From assembly GCA_016801885.1 (NCBI GenBank), contig JAFBJY010001399.1, forward strand, positions 1 through 64,000: a stretch of DNA of 64,000 bases. Direction: 5' to 3'. The notes beneath the pieces are model-generated. The model made no database searches, was not told where the DNA came from, and saw only the letters and a program-made list of their open reading frames with translations. The DNA is from Toxotes chatareus (lineage: Eukaryota > Chordata > Actinopteri > Toxotidae). The position numbers and the translations under genes were made by a program. Of this stretch, positions 9,986 through 21,585 are shown in pieces (the first letter of the stretch is position 1; every line of letters begins with the position of its first letter).

Positions 9986-10866
9986 TGTGGTGTCAGGGTC
10001 TTGTATGTTTTGTAAATACATGCTTATGCTATACCTATCTATACTTTGTTTCACTGTGTGCACTCCAAATATGGGCATTTACGGGGATTTCCGCAGGGTG
10101 TTTACCTGAATAGACACTAGCTATTTTGTGTATCACTCTCTGTCTGAATAGACACTAGCTGTTTTGTTTATCACTTTCTATCTAGACAAACACCTACTAT
10201 TTATACTATCACTCTTTGTCTAGCACTGCTGAACCTTGAGGGAGCCATTATTAAAGTTTGTGGGGTAAAACTGAGATAAGGTTGGCTTGGACAGTTTTAA
10301 AAATAAATAATGAAACTTCTTGACACCATTAGATAGCAACTTATGCCCAAGGTACATCGGACGGGAGGAGCCCAAGGAGAAAAAGACACCATTGTAACTC
10401 AAGTACCTGAAAATAAGATTTGGTGAGGAAGTGGTTGACACTGATAAAAACTGGCTAATATTAATTACGGAAATGGGAAGGGATATGCCCAAATATGTCA
10501 GTATATGCCCGGACATGGGGACATGCCCAAATATGCCAATATACGTCCGGATATGTCCCTGAGGGAAGGTGCAACCCACCATATAAAATATGATGTACAT
10601 TTTTGAAGTTTCAGTTGTTCCTGCAGGACTGCTCATGCTTTTGACTTCTGTATTGAGGAATAAAGCATCCTGGACTCAACTTCTCTGATCTCCAGCCTCT
10701 GATTGATTCTGTGCATTTACTCTGACTAAAGATCTGAAAAACTTAGAATCCTACAGAAGACGAAAGACTACAAGAAGAAGGTGTGGGGCCTCAGCTGGGC
10801 CTGAGCTCTGCTTCAACTGGCCACTGACAGGGTTCAGCCACCCAGCCTGCAGAAAAATCCACATTA
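9986..10866 (+). mobile_element. Solo LTR inserted in the minisatellite
   Basis: 881 bp starting TGTGGTGTCAGG and ending AAAATCCACATTA, flanked by GTAG at 9982-9985 and 10867-10870. Removing it with one GTAG restores an exact minisatellite unit (GCTGTAGAATAG), so this is an insertion into the array. It has a TATA-like ATATAAAATATG near 10582, an AATAAA poly(A) signal near 10660, and a 3' third closely related to the LTR at 62126-63013. No internal retroelement genes are present; a solo LTR is expected after LTR-LTR recombination. Confidence 0.78.
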
Positions 10867-11165
10867 GTAGAATAGAACGTAGAACAGAATGCTGTTGAAT
10901 ACAACGCAGAACAGAATGCTGTAGAATAGAACATGAGAATGGAATGCTGTAGAACATAACGTAGAACGGAATGCTGTAGAAGAGAACGCAGAACAGAATG
11001 CTATAGAATAGAACGCAGAACAGAATACTGTAGAATAGAACGTAGAATGGAATGCTGTAGAATAGAACGTGGAACAGAATGCTGTAGAAGAGAACACAGA
11101 TCAGAATTCTGTAGAGTAGAACGTAGAACACTGTAAAATATAACTTAGAAGAGAATACTGTATAT
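10867..11165 (+). repeat. 27-bp minisatellite, right block (about 11 copies)
   Basis: Same 27-bp unit as the left block, more diverged towards the right end, where units lose periodicity near 11130-11165. It is again open on the minus strand for about 126 codons without evidence of a gene. Confidence 0.88.
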
Positions 11166-11194
11166 TCCTTACGGAGAAAGAGAGTTTTCTGCCC

Positions 11195-11285
11195 TTCATT
11201 TTCATACAGTAGATAAGATAAGATAAACCTTTAATTGTCCCACAATGGGGAAATTACACTGTTACAGCAGCAAAGAGCAGATGCA
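11195..11285 (+). repeat. Dispersed-repeat 3' tail (LINE/SINE type)
   Basis: Contains (AGATA)n followed by CCTTTAATTGTCCCACAATG, GGGGAAATTAC and CACTGTTACAGCAGCAAAG, a tail common on fish retroposons. The same flanks without the 36-bp middle occur at 9328-9380, on the other side of the minisatellite. Confidence 0.5.
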
Positions 11286-11977
11286 ATAGGATACTGTATA
11301 TACAGAATATACAGATAATACAGACAGAATATAAAGACTCCAAGAAAAAAAATGACTCATTAGAGGAAACAATAATAATAAATACTATAAACAGTATGAC
11401 CAAAGTGACCATGTGCACTGTTTGAACAGTAAGAGAAATAAAAAGAAGAAAGGCTGCACATATAGCAGCAATTTTAAGTCCAGGAGTGAGTATGTGTGTG
11501 TTTTGTGTGCATGTGGTTTGCTCAGCACAGTTGGTTGTAGTTCTTTAATTGGAAGAAGAAAATATTTTCTTGAATCCACATCAGCAACTTCCCATTGAGG
11601 AAATAACCAAATTAGTAGGCACGTTACAGGCCATGAATGAGGCAAAGTGGTAAATGTAGTCTCAAAAGTCACAACTGGAAGAATCCAGATGGCTCAAATT
11701 ACAAAGTGTGGATACATTACAGATAGCTGTTACTGTAGTATGACTGAGGTCTACCATGTTGGAAATGACAGTATTAGTAACAACCAGTGTGGAATTCAGC
11801 CCAGCACAGAGTACCATTGTGCCTTCAAGGAAACTTTGCGGAAAGTTTTCAGAAAGATTGAAAAAAGAAGCAAAGAAGGAAAGAAAGAAAAGAAACCATA
11901 AGAAACCAAGCTCAACAAAATATATGTGTAGTTTTTTCAGCCTGGTTTAAGAAAATCACATCAACACACACACATAC
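11286..11977. other. Intergenic, no feature seen
   Basis: No coding region, RNA gene or clear element boundary is supported here. A purine-rich A/G stretch lies at 11855-11910. Confidence 0.5.
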
Positions 11978-12130
11978 AGTTGTGATCATAAGTTTACATA
12001 CCCTGGCAAAATTTGTGAAATATTGTCCATTTTTCAGAAAATATGTTTGATCATGCAAAAGCTTTTCTTTCATTCAGAGTTAGTGGTCAGGCAAAGTTAT
12101 TTATTATCACATTATTATATTTGCTCAGGG
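11975..12130 (+). mobile_element. Tc1-like transposon end fragment
   Basis: TACAGTTGTGATCATAAGTT at 11976, then TACATACCCTGGCAAAATTT, is typical of the termini of fish Tc1-like elements, including the TA before CAGT. No transposase and no opposite terminus are seen nearby. Boundary at the right is uncertain. Confidence 0.45.
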
Positions 12131-12449
12131 ACTGCTTTAAAGTCCAATCTAGGACATACACAGGGATAAAAAGACCTGGTCCTTGCTTTGCTCAACAAAG
12201 CAGATAGACTTCATGTGTCTCATGTGCTGTTATTAAACACCTGCAATGACTTATGGCAAGTACCTGCCCCAAGGACAATGTCCCATCATCCATCATCAAG
12301 CCTGATTCTCTACCCACTGAGGAACTCACTGTGACATAATTAGTGTTTATAACAGGGTGTTTTGATGAAGTTATATATTTTGATTGGTCATGTTAAGATG
12401 TTGCTACATATGTATTAGTGCTTTTACCTTGTCTTGTGTTGCTTGATCA

Positions 12450-12722
12450 GGGTTTTTTTTTTTTTTAATTATTAATTTATTGATCCCTGCTAGGGAAATT
12501 ACTCTCTGTATTTTACCAACACAGAGAGAACGCACAAGCATCCCCAGTGAAGCACTCGAGGAGCATTGGTGCCTTGCTCAGGAGCACCACAGCCGTGGTC
12601 ACAGAGGCAGGGGAGGCATCTCTCATTCACCACTACCATATCCGTTTTTTGCGCTTGGTCGAAGGATCAAACCCACAACCCTCCGACCACAGTCTTAACT
12701 TGCTGTGCCACGGCTGCCCCAA
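12450..12722 (-). mobile_element. tRNA-derived SINE
   Basis: Read on minus: starts GGGGCAGCCGTGGCACAGCA (A-box-like), then GGTTGTGGGTTTGATCCTTC (B-box-like GGTTTGATCC), a tRNA-unrelated body, and ends in GGATCAATAAATTAATAATT and an A-run (the T-run at 12453-12466). The start and GATC-type tail match a very common fish SINE style. The copy at 29338-29601 is the same insertion in the duplicated block. Confidence 0.65.
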
Positions 12723-13516
12723 TGCAATGCAATGCATGCTGCTGTTCAGGATCCTTGACATCATAGCCTGTATGTTTTGTGTCCACAACTTTCTTGTCAA
12801 CAGTTTCTAAAGATTAGATAAAAAATATGATTGCATGTTTTGCAAAGTGGACAGAATGAGTCCACTTTGCAAAAGGAAAATTAGACAGATGAGATGTTGG
12901 TCATGAGTTTGGAGTGACAGCTTTTTGTTTATGTTAATGTTAATCTTAATGGAGAAAGTACAAGTTCACTCTACCTTCTGTGGGTTGTTGCAGTGGAAGG
13001 ACATGGTGAAGAGTGGCATTTTCACCAGCATGTTGCATGTCCATTGGTGTGTCTTCTTTCAGCAGGACATATGAAACAGTTTTGTATTGGTTTATAAATG
13101 TAGAGATTCTTATCTGTGAATTTTCAGTACCTGGTGGAATAAAGGCGTGCAGGGCTTCCTGGTAACGCTTCAGTTGTTATTCTGTCATTTCAAGTTGTTT
13201 TAGTTGGAATTCTAGCTTTTGTTCTAGTGCTGTGAATTGTTGTGCCTGCCTGATTGCGCTGTTTATGACATTAGTTGAGTACTGGTATATATTGTGCTTT
13301 AGTTCAGACTGAAAGACCTGGGGTCACATGCGATGTCCTGGAACCAAACAAATATTAGTTACAAGAAGTGTCAAGGAAAGGGTCATAGTTCTAGTATATC
13401 AGTCTGCAGAAACAGGAAAGTACTTCCATATAATAGCTGCAGAACCTGTTGGATTTCCTGTACATGTGGGTGGTTCATTGATGGCAGTTTTGAGAGTGAA
13501 GAAAATGGCATGTCTG
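12723..13516. other. Intergenic, no gene seen
   Basis: Only short incidental frames are present. An inverted pair around TTTTGCAAAGTGGAC and GTCCACTTTGCAAAA (12838-12875) could form a 15-bp hairpin. The last 8 bases, CATGTCTG, are the target duplication of the adjacent hAT element. Confidence 0.5.
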
Positions 13517-14321
13517 CAGTGGTGGTTTTGGCATGGGTGAACCGGGCAGCCGCCTGGGTGGCATCACATGGGGGCGGAATTAGCAAATTGGCGCCCCTGT
13601 AGCTGCAGGTCCCCCTGCTTGCTGAAAAGGTGCCGTGCTCAGAAGCTGTGTGAGGAGGGGAAAAGGGAGGGGGCACGGGGGACAGTTCACCTGTGGGTCT
13701 TTCTCAAATGAAATGGACAGTGTACACTGTACAGATGAGCTTTTCAAATCTAAAGTCGTACCTGAGGTCCACCATGTCTCAGGAATGGCTCACTGGCCTT
13801 GCTGTCATCAGTATCAATCACTCAATAGGGGAGCAGGTTTCATATGATGACATTATTGATGATTTTGCATCAAGGAAGGCCAGAAAGGTCAGGTTTTAGT
13901 TTTAGTTTGCTGCTCTTAGTGCAATAGTGTTATAATTAGATTTCCTTTAGTGTGTTTTCATTTGCGAGATGGATTTGTGCCATTCAGAATATTTATTCTA
14001 TATTTTATTCAGTATATTATTCTTTATTTTATTGTTCTAAAATAATACAATTATATTGTTTTTATTTTAAATCATTGTTATTCTCTGCTGTTGTTCTGTG
14101 TGATTATGTATATTTTTGCCACTTTTATGTATATAGAGTATATTTATTTGATTTCTAATAACTTTAATAGCAATTTTGGAGTTGGCATGTTTTATTATAT
14201 TGTTATAATAAAACATGGCTGTTCATGGATTAGGGTTAGGGTTAAAGTTTAGGATTAGGGTTAAGGGGGTGCGCTCAGAGGGGGTCTCGCCCAGGGAGTA
14301 ATTCAATGAGAACCGCCACTG
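13517..14321 (+). mobile_element. hAT deletion derivative 2 with perfect 8-bp TSD
   Basis: 805 bp flanked by CATGTCTG (13509-13516 and 14322-14329), with ends CAGTGGTGGTTTTGGC and the inverse of CAGTGGCGGTTCTCAT. The remaining coding part ends at 13899 and contains SFSNLKSYLR, MSQEWLTGLAVISINHSIGE and DDFASRKARK, the C-terminal dimerisation end of a ZMYM1-like hAT transposase. The left part resembles the 5' end of fish hAT elements (GGGCAGCCGCCTGG). A short TTAGGG-like stretch is at 14229-14263. It shares about 380 bp with the element at 8482-8919. Confidence 0.85.
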
Positions 14322-14777
14322 CATGTCTGTGAAGAACATGGAAAAAACAATGCAGTATAGATGCAGTTTAGATAAAGTAAGGTTTAGCATGTTTGCCTGC
14401 AGTAAAGGTAAATTATTTAGAAAGAGTTTAGTGTTAAAAATGTACTTACTGTTTTTCCAAGAGTAAGCAATGAAGTCCACTTGGTGTGTAGGAACCTGGC
14501 TGTAGGCGGAAGTGTTCTAAGTGGCAACATGCAATGTTGCTGACGATCACCCCTCCATATTGGATCAAGGCAACATATTTTGATGCACAAGGCATCAAGG
14601 TACAATGTGACTTTTTTTTCTCAGGGCTGCATTGTGAAGGAAGGTTAAAGTTAAGGTTAAAGTATGAATGAGTTATACATATGTGGTTTATGAAAGAAAT
14701 ATGTTGTTTCTTATTGATGTTAAGGGCAACCTGTATTACAGAGTATGCATCAATAAAAGTCATAAAAAAAAATGTAT

Positions 14778-14847
14778 GGCATCACCTGGCTTTGAACTCC
14801 CAGTTTTTGATGCTCTAGTCATTCTTGCAACCTGTTGAGCTACTGCC
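14778..14847 (-). repeat. tRNA-like sequence (SINE head or tRNA pseudogene)
   Basis: Read on minus, 70 nt begin GGCAGTAGCTCAACAGG (A-box-like) and contain a T-arm-like CTGGGAGTTCAAAGCCAG, ending GGTGATGCC. The acceptor pairing is only partial (GGCA/TGCC). An A/T-rich tail follows on that strand. A damaged copy is at about 31618-31690. Confidence 0.5.
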
Positions 14848-17600
14848 CCTGCTAATGCACAGGGCAGTTTGTGCTAATATTCTCAATTACTGAAACATAG
14901 TTGGTTTAGAATGTTTTAATAAGACCAATGTCAGAGTAAATAAAAAAAGAATATGAAATGTGTAAGAGCTCATTTTATGTGGTTATGAATGTATGGAAAA
15001 AATAAATTAGTATAAAGAGTGAAGTTTGATGTGTGGCTGTAGTTTTTGTGGGATTTTTCTGTTTTACGTGAGCTATTTGAGAGTGATGGTCAAAGGCAAA
15101 CAAATAGAAATGTAAGCTGTGCAGACAGTGTCTTATGTGTGGGTGTACTGTGATTTGATCAAGTGGTGATATAAATGTGAATTGAGGCAGGTCAGTGATG
15201 TCAGCAAGTATGTCTGGAGTTTTGTTTTAGCCAAGCACTTTTGATAGGGACAGTTCAGCCAGGTGTGTCTGTTATCTGTCAGGTCTTTTCAGTGTGTAGT
15301 TGAGCTGTTTGTCAGGGATGGGCAAAGTTATACAAATGGAAATGAAAGTAATCCAGATGGTCGCTTTGTGTGGATGTACTGAGAGCTGTAAAAGAGGTGA
15401 TATTCATCTGATTCTGTTTAACTCAGGGATGTGATCCAAGATGTCAGCAATGTTGTTGTAAGGCAGGAATTTAGGTAAAGAGAGTTCATTCATGTTAGTA
15501 TAAAAAGTTTGTATTTTATTATATTGTGAGCGTGATATGTGTGGAAACAAAACAAGCTTTTCTTAGCAAGTAAGAAATGTGTCATTCTTACCAATTTTAC
15601 TATAAATATATAGTTTTCCATTAAATCTTAATAGGATGAGTATGCAACCTACATACAGAGCATGCATGCATTAAATGTCATATACTTGGCTGTATATGTG
15701 TTCATATAGTACATAAAGAAAAAAAAATGTGGAATAACTAGTGATAACTACAATAAATAGAGATAATGTATCATAATTGGGAGTGCATGCTAATAAAGAA
15801 AGTAAGGCATCCCCTGGGACTGAACTCACAGTCTTGTAGTATGTCGGCAATTCATTGCTTTTCAGCAATCTCCTGCTGTCCTCTTGGACCATTAGCGTTT
15901 GGGAGAAGGGCAGCCAGATTTCAGCCTACGCATTTTCAGCACATCTACACAATAAGTTCTTTGTTATTTTGGCAAAGTGGTTGTATTAAATGTAAGCTAT
16001 GTATTTGGATTGGCTGCGTCTTTTGTTGCTGATAGCAAGCTGCTTTTGTGTTCATTTGCTTCTTATGTTATTTATTGTGTTTTCATGTGGTTTGAGTTGG
16101 TATGGTTAGGGGCTAGATTAGGTTAGAGGCCTTTGAGTAGTTGTTTGGGTGTCCTGTCTTTTTCATTTTTAGTGGTTTTAAAATCAGTGTCTTTTTGTTT
16201 TTTAATAGTATTTTTCTTTGAAGAATTCGATACGTAGATTTATTTGTTTCTCTTATTTCTATGATTTTAATTAAGTTAGGATAAATGCAGTAGGCCTACA
16301 TAGACTGCTTCATCTTAACCCCGCGTGTTAAAGTCAAGCGAGATTCACTGAGACTTCTGGCTATGTGTTTCGTTATGTGTCTGAGTGTCTGTTCATTGTA
16401 TGTCTGTGCATGCATGAGTGAGTAAAGTGAATTCTTGTTTATTTCCTTATTTTCTGTAGCTGTTTATGAAGCTCGAGAGGATAAATGGTGGAGGCTGCAT
16501 TGATCGCTTCATTTCCATTTTGTTAAACTCATGCGAGATGTGTTTGTGCGTGTGTGAGTGGGGGTGAAGTAATCTGTTTCTGTGTGCCTCAGTGTCTGTT
16601 CGTTTGTGTGTCTGAGCGTGTGTGAGTGAATGGGGTAAAATAGGCACAGCACATGTTTTGTAACTTCAAGTAGTGTTTTTTACTGCAAACTCACAAGTGT
16701 GCGAGTTTTCACAATGAGTCTTGGCCTGTGTGTTTGTGCTTAGTTTTTATTGTTATTCAGCTTGAGGGCATTATTGTCTTGCTGTTTCAAAGATGTGGGG
16801 CTTATTACCATGTTGTATCTTTTTTTTTTTTTTTGTCAGGCAGTTTATTTCAAAACAGAGCAATGGCAGTGATAGTGATATGTGTTCTGCACTTTTTCAT
16901 GGCTGCTCAGTGCGTCTTCTTCTGGTGGTCAGTGTTTTTGGAGAGTTATACTTGAGCTCAGCTTGTGTGTGACATGATGTCTCAGCACTGTTATTTTCAG
17001 AGTTTGTGTTTATTAGGTGCATTTGTTTGTACGAGTACAAGTTCATTGATCTTTAGTAATGTTGTTTAACGTGAAACTGTTTAAAATAGGATATTTTTGT
17101 GTTGCCATGTAATTTAATGCTTAACTGCTTAAATAGTGAACATAATCATTTTCTCTTTAAGATAATGTGGCATTGTCTGTTCAATCTTTGTCGCGCATCC
17201 CTTGCTCACTCACTGAAGACTGAAGCTGTTGTCCCTCACCAGTGTGTGTGTGGTTTGTGTGTCTGTGTGTTTGTGAGTAAGCTGGGGAAATAATATTGCA
17301 GTGAAGCAAATAGTATTTGACACCTTTTAGAAGTTACATCCTGAAATAATGCTATTAACTATAATAACATAAATAAACATTTTTTTAGATTTGCAATGGG
17401 AGCATAACAGGAGTAAGTATTAGGTTGATAATGAAGTACCTTTGAATCATTTTCAACAGCAGTGATGGCTATATGTGTTGTGCACTTTTTTCCTGGCATT
17501 GACAATGTAAATGTGATGTTCTTTTTGTGGTTTTAATGTTTTTGAAACAGTTTTGTCCATTTTCTCTCAGATGCCTCATGGTAAAAGTTTGAGGATGATG
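14848..17600. other. Intergenic, AT-rich, no gene seen
   Basis: Apart from the tRNA-like repeat at 15806-15893, no supported gene is present. GT-rich low-complexity words recur at 16365-16430, 16540-16640 and 17240-17280. The interval recurs in the noisy copy up to about 34330. Confidence 0.5.
15806..15893 (-). repeat. tRNA-like dispersed repeat, copy A
   Basis: Minus-strand sequence starts AATGGTCCAAGAGGACAGCA and contains GGAGATTGCTGAAAAGCAAT, GCCGACATACTAC and a B-box-like GAGTTCAGTCCC. A related plus-strand copy lies at 63822-63882. It could be a SINE head or a decayed tRNA. Confidence 0.45.
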
Positions 17601-17609
17601 GAAAACCTT

Positions 17610-18115
17610 GCCAAGAGGCTGGTGTCACATCCAGCTCTTGAATCATGTCCTGTTTGTTCCTTGATATCTGTTTAGTTAGTTTCCTGTTGTACTTTGAAAT
17701 CACTAACCCCCTTTTCTCTTTTGTAGATTCACTTCCTGTCCTCCTTTGTTTCTCACCTTTGTGATTACCTGTCCCGCCCCTAATGTGTTGCACCTGTGTC
17801 TAATTGTTTCCCTGCCTCCTAGTGTATTTAAGTCTTGGCCTCCCCTTTGTTCTCTGCCAGATGGTCTTTGTCTGTTTAGTCTAGCGTTCCAGCATTTATT
17901 CCTCGTGTTGCCCCTTGTGTGTTCTGATCTAGTTTTTGCTCCTTGTGGTTTTTGTCTTTTGCCTTACGATTTTGATACCTCTGCCTGATTTTGGACTCCC
18001 TTTCTGTGTACTGACTTTGTTTGGATTAAAGACCAGCTTTTGCCTGTTCCTGTGTACTGTAGTCATGCTTTTGAGTCCCTTTCTGAGCTTGCTTCCTTGT
18101 CAGCTGGATTATTCA
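17610..18115 (+). repeat. Dispersed LTR-like repeat
   Basis: Contains TGATTACCTGTCCCGCCCC, then TAATGTGTTGCACCTGTGTC, a TATTTAAG box near 17825, a T/C/G-rich leader with frequent TTTTTG, and GGATTAAAGACCAGCTTTTG. This composition is familiar from very common fish transposon-like repeats, and a similar unit is at 39750-40262. No coding part is seen. The duplicated block ends inside it: the noisy copy matches only to about 17806. Confidence 0.4.
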
Positions 18116-18271
18116 TTCCGTGTGGAGGCTACGTTGCAGGTATGTTTTCAAATCATGTTTACTTTGCAGTTGAATAACTTGTTTAATATATTGTTCATCA
18201 CATTGTTTGTTAAACCAATGGACTGGGGCACTTTTGATGTCCTAATCCTGCTTTATGCACTGTTAGCACAG

Positions 18272-18928
18272 GTCGGGGTACGGGTCGCCGTCACCGTGTG
18301 CAGAAGTGGCTGGTCTCATCACTGACTGGGCGTCAGCACAGGTTGGTGATTCCAGATGAGTCTCCTGAAAAGCAGGTATCAGAGTTGAAAACGTGGCTGT
18401 ATTTCAATGAAATTGTTGGTTTATGTTATGTGTGATAATGTAGTCTGACATCAAAATGTCTAATTTTTTTATTGCAGTTTGTTCTGCTTGTCGGGGACTC
18501 GCATCTTCAAGCTATTGCAGACGGCTTTGTGGAGATGCCTGGCACCACACATTGTTTTGGTGTCATGTCGACAGCTGCTGATTTGAGGATTGAGGTGATG
18601 AATGCTGTTCTGATGCGATCACCTGATGCAGTGTGTCTGTTGGCACCAAGCAACAACCTCACAGCCCGTACAACTGTAGATGAGTCCTCTGCAGACATCG
18701 CCAGGCTTTTGTACACTGTGTGCAGCCGATGGGAAAAGGTATAAAAAGGCTTCTATGAATTAAAGCTGTAGGTGGGTCAGAGAGTGTAGACCAATCTTTC
18801 TTAATGATTGGACTTCTGCAGGTGTGTGTGTGATAGATTTCCCTCCTCGACTGAATGTTCCTGTGGATCTGCAAGAGCTGCTGCAGCAGGAATATCACCA
18901 TGTAGCAGTGTCCATGGGCATGTTTTAG
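18272..18928 (+). pseudogene. SGNH-hydrolase-like gene fragment, three exons
   Basis: Exon A 18272-18375 (acceptor CACAG, donor GTATCA) encodes a basic segment with VQKWLVSS. Exon B 18478-18738 (acceptor ATTGCAG, donor GTATAA) encodes VLLVGDSHLQAIADGF, VMSTAADLR and VCLLAPSNNLTAR; GDSHL is the block I serine motif of SGNH hydrolases. Exon C starts near 18822 and encodes IDFPPRLNVPVDLQELLQQE to a stop at 18926-18928, with AATAAA at 18976. Exons A and B join in phase. Exon C is two bases out of phase because of an 11-base GT run (18822-18832). This family is common in fish genomes and may be TE-associated; its substrate is unknown to me. The 5' end is not found. It lies between the two copies of the duplicated block. 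Confidence 0.6.
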
Positions 18929-18988
18929 ATTTTGTGAAATGTACAAATGTAACTGTTAAACATTATTAACTGGTTTAATAAAGATGTA

Positions 18989-19015
18989 CTTTTTTTTTTT
19001 TTTTTTTTTTTTTTG
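18989..19015 (+). repeat. Poly(T) tract next to the start of the noisy copy
   Basis: About 25 consecutive T. The noisy duplicate begins about 20 bp downstream. Such a homopolymer is a frequent place for assembly breaks. Confidence 0.8.
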
Positions 19016-19283
19016 TAATTTCTGTAATTTGCATACACACGTAAAATAGAGGAGGCCAACCTCAAGGGTGCCAGCTAATGCTAGTAAAAATGCAGAAGTA
19101 ATTTTCACCAGAGGAATAAAACAAAGTAATTAAAAACTAATGAGAAACACGATCAACTATCTCAAAGATCAGTTGATTAAATAAATGAAGTCTTGGTGTG
19201 CTGCTGGCTTGGTTGGTATAAAACAACCCAGCCACGACCACTAATAAGAAGAGTTTCATGGTGAGTTTACAGCAGTTAGAGAG

Positions 19284-21585
19284 ATGGCAGCAGCACAGAA
19301 AAGAAGAAGTTTACTGTTGCGGAGGCGACGGAGGAAAGTAGAAGAAGGGAAAGTGACTTTCTCCGGCGGGGGCGTTCTCCGATGCAGAAAGTTTGGTGTC
19401 ATCTGTTGACTCCGTTTGCAGAAGATATGTTCCCTGGAAGGAGGAGATGTCGCTTCTTCGACAAGTAAAGTGTAACATCTTATCGCTTTATATGAGTTAC
19501 CATAAATACAATTTATCCGTGAAAACCTGTGTGGGGCTAAATGTAGGGGTGTATGTGAGAACTGGCGATGGAACAAACAGTGAATACGAATACAGTAATT
19601 ATGCAATGAATGACTAGTAATTATTATTATTATTATTTTTTTTTTTTACATTTAGGCAAATTGATTCAGCTGGTCAGCTGATTCAGAGACAGAAAGTGAG
19701 CCAGGTACCTCCCTCTTCTGGCCCCCGCTGAAGAGGTCACGGACTGACTTTCGGCAAGCAGTAGCTCCTCATCTGATGTATACGCCTAACCCCCCCAGGA
19801 GATCCTACCAGAAAAGCAAAGAGGTGAGGCAGGGGAGGGAGGGCCGAGGAAGAGGCAGTAGTAGCGAACAAAAGAGAACACAATAATCTGAGGAGGTGGT
19901 GTGTGGTGTTGATGAGGGGACTATAACACCAACCCCAGCCCACTTTCCATCCCTGCACGACAACCAGGATTGCAGCTGTTGGCTACAGCTAATTACAGTG
20001 CTTTGGAGCTCTTCCAGCTTTTTTCAAAGTGACCAACATTCTGCAGACTATTGTAGAACTTTAAATGAACATGGTGAGCCAACTGCTGATAAATGACCAT
20101 CCACACCATGGACTGATATCACACTGCAGGAGACATGTTTTTCATACTTGTCTGTTGTCATCTACATGGGGTTTGTGAAGTGTTCCTCTTTGTGATAGAT
20201 TATTGGAGGAGGTTGTTTGTACTCTTTTTCCATATCATACTGTGAGAGTGATAACTGGAAAAAAGTTTCTCACCATCTGTCACACTCTTCATTTTAAGCA
20301 GCGCTTGCAGATGATGCAGCAAATGATGCAGCATTACAGCACAGCTACCTTTGATACATTATATGGGAAGATAAAAGCGCTGTTACAGCCCTGGTGATAT
20401 TCAAGAAGCCCTGCATGAGAACTACTTACCCAGGGCAGGAGATTTCCGATGATGAAAGAATGGTAAATTGCTTCAAGTTGTATGCATCTTTCAAGGCTAG
20501 TATATGAAAAACAAGCTCTGCGCTTGGGGCTCTTAAACTTTTCTGTTCTGGCTTGACTCATCAAATGGTTACACTTGGGACTTCTTTGTGTGTGAAGGGA
20601 AGAGTCAAAGTGTAACCAGGGGCAAAGGACTGGTTATATGATTCTGTAATGAGGTTGATTAACACTGCCAGTTTGATGGGGCGCACAAGGGTATAAGTTA
20701 TTTGTTGATAATTTCTGTACTGGTCCAACCCTCTTCCAGGATCTTTGCAAAAGAAGGATCTGGGCCTGTGGTACCATAAGGACAAACAGGGTGCAGGGGT
20801 ACTTTGCAGAGGAACGACAAAGCTTCCCTGGACTCAAATTCTCCCGTGGCAGCATCCGTTTTGGATTACATACAGGCTCTCTCCTCTTGTGCTAGGTGGC
20901 GGGGACACAGAGATGTGTTCCTCTCTGCACCATGCACTTAGCACATGGAAGTGACATGCAAAGAGGAAGATGAAGAGGACATACAGTGGCGGCTGGACTG
21001 TCAAGGATGTTCCAGTTCCTCCCAATCATGACAGACTACAACAGGTCAGTACAATTTTAGTACTGTTAGAAGCCATTCAGATGGATTTGTGACATGCATC
21101 TGATCTGGCTTCTAATGTATTGGTCTATCTGTCATTTCCCTGCGGTGTATGGGTGGAGTGGACCTCCTCTGATGCCCTCATCGGGTACTATCATTGATTC
21201 TCCATAAACCAGAAGAAATGGTATAAGACTTTCTTTATCATTTTTCTTCATGGCTCGCTACTGTGAATGCTTTCCTCCTCTAAGGAGGACCTTTGGCAAG
21301 CCAAGGTGTGTTGTAATGAACCAGAAAGCTTTCAGAGACACTGCTGTAAGGAGCTGTGGTGAGGTGGCATCAGAAGGAAGCACACTTAAAGCAACCTTCT
21401 CTGCCCCTCGTGGCACATCCACAAGCCCATATTACATCATTAAATAGCTAGAAGTACTCATGGCAGGCTAAATGCAAGAAAGTACCAATACAACCCCTAT
21501 CAAGTGTTCCATGTGACATGCCCTGTGCTTTACCCTGCTCGTGACTATTTATAATGAATGGCAGCACATAGAGAATAACATGCAG
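19284..21585 (+). pseudogene. Second-copy piggyBac transposase, shredded by indels
   Basis: Follows the intact gene exon by exon: ATG at 19284, donor-like GTAAAGTG near 19467, T-run and acceptor near 19656, second donor GTCAGT near 21044, and exon 3 from about 21145. No frame survives longer than about 75 codons. Recognisable pieces include the segment around TACACTTGGGACTTCTTTGT and the GGAGTGGACCTCC site. It cannot encode a transposase as written. The damage pattern is indel-driven with few substitutions, unlike ordinary decay. Confidence 0.85.

Noticed and set aside
9350..10109. Long open frames of about 240 codons on both strands as genes
   Set aside because: They are created by the 27-bp stop-free repeat unit. 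There is no non-repeat domain or splice signal, and the plus frame runs on into the solo LTR.
14229..14263. Interstitial telomere
   Set aside because: Only a few imperfect TTAGGG-like units, located inside the hAT derivative; too short to call.
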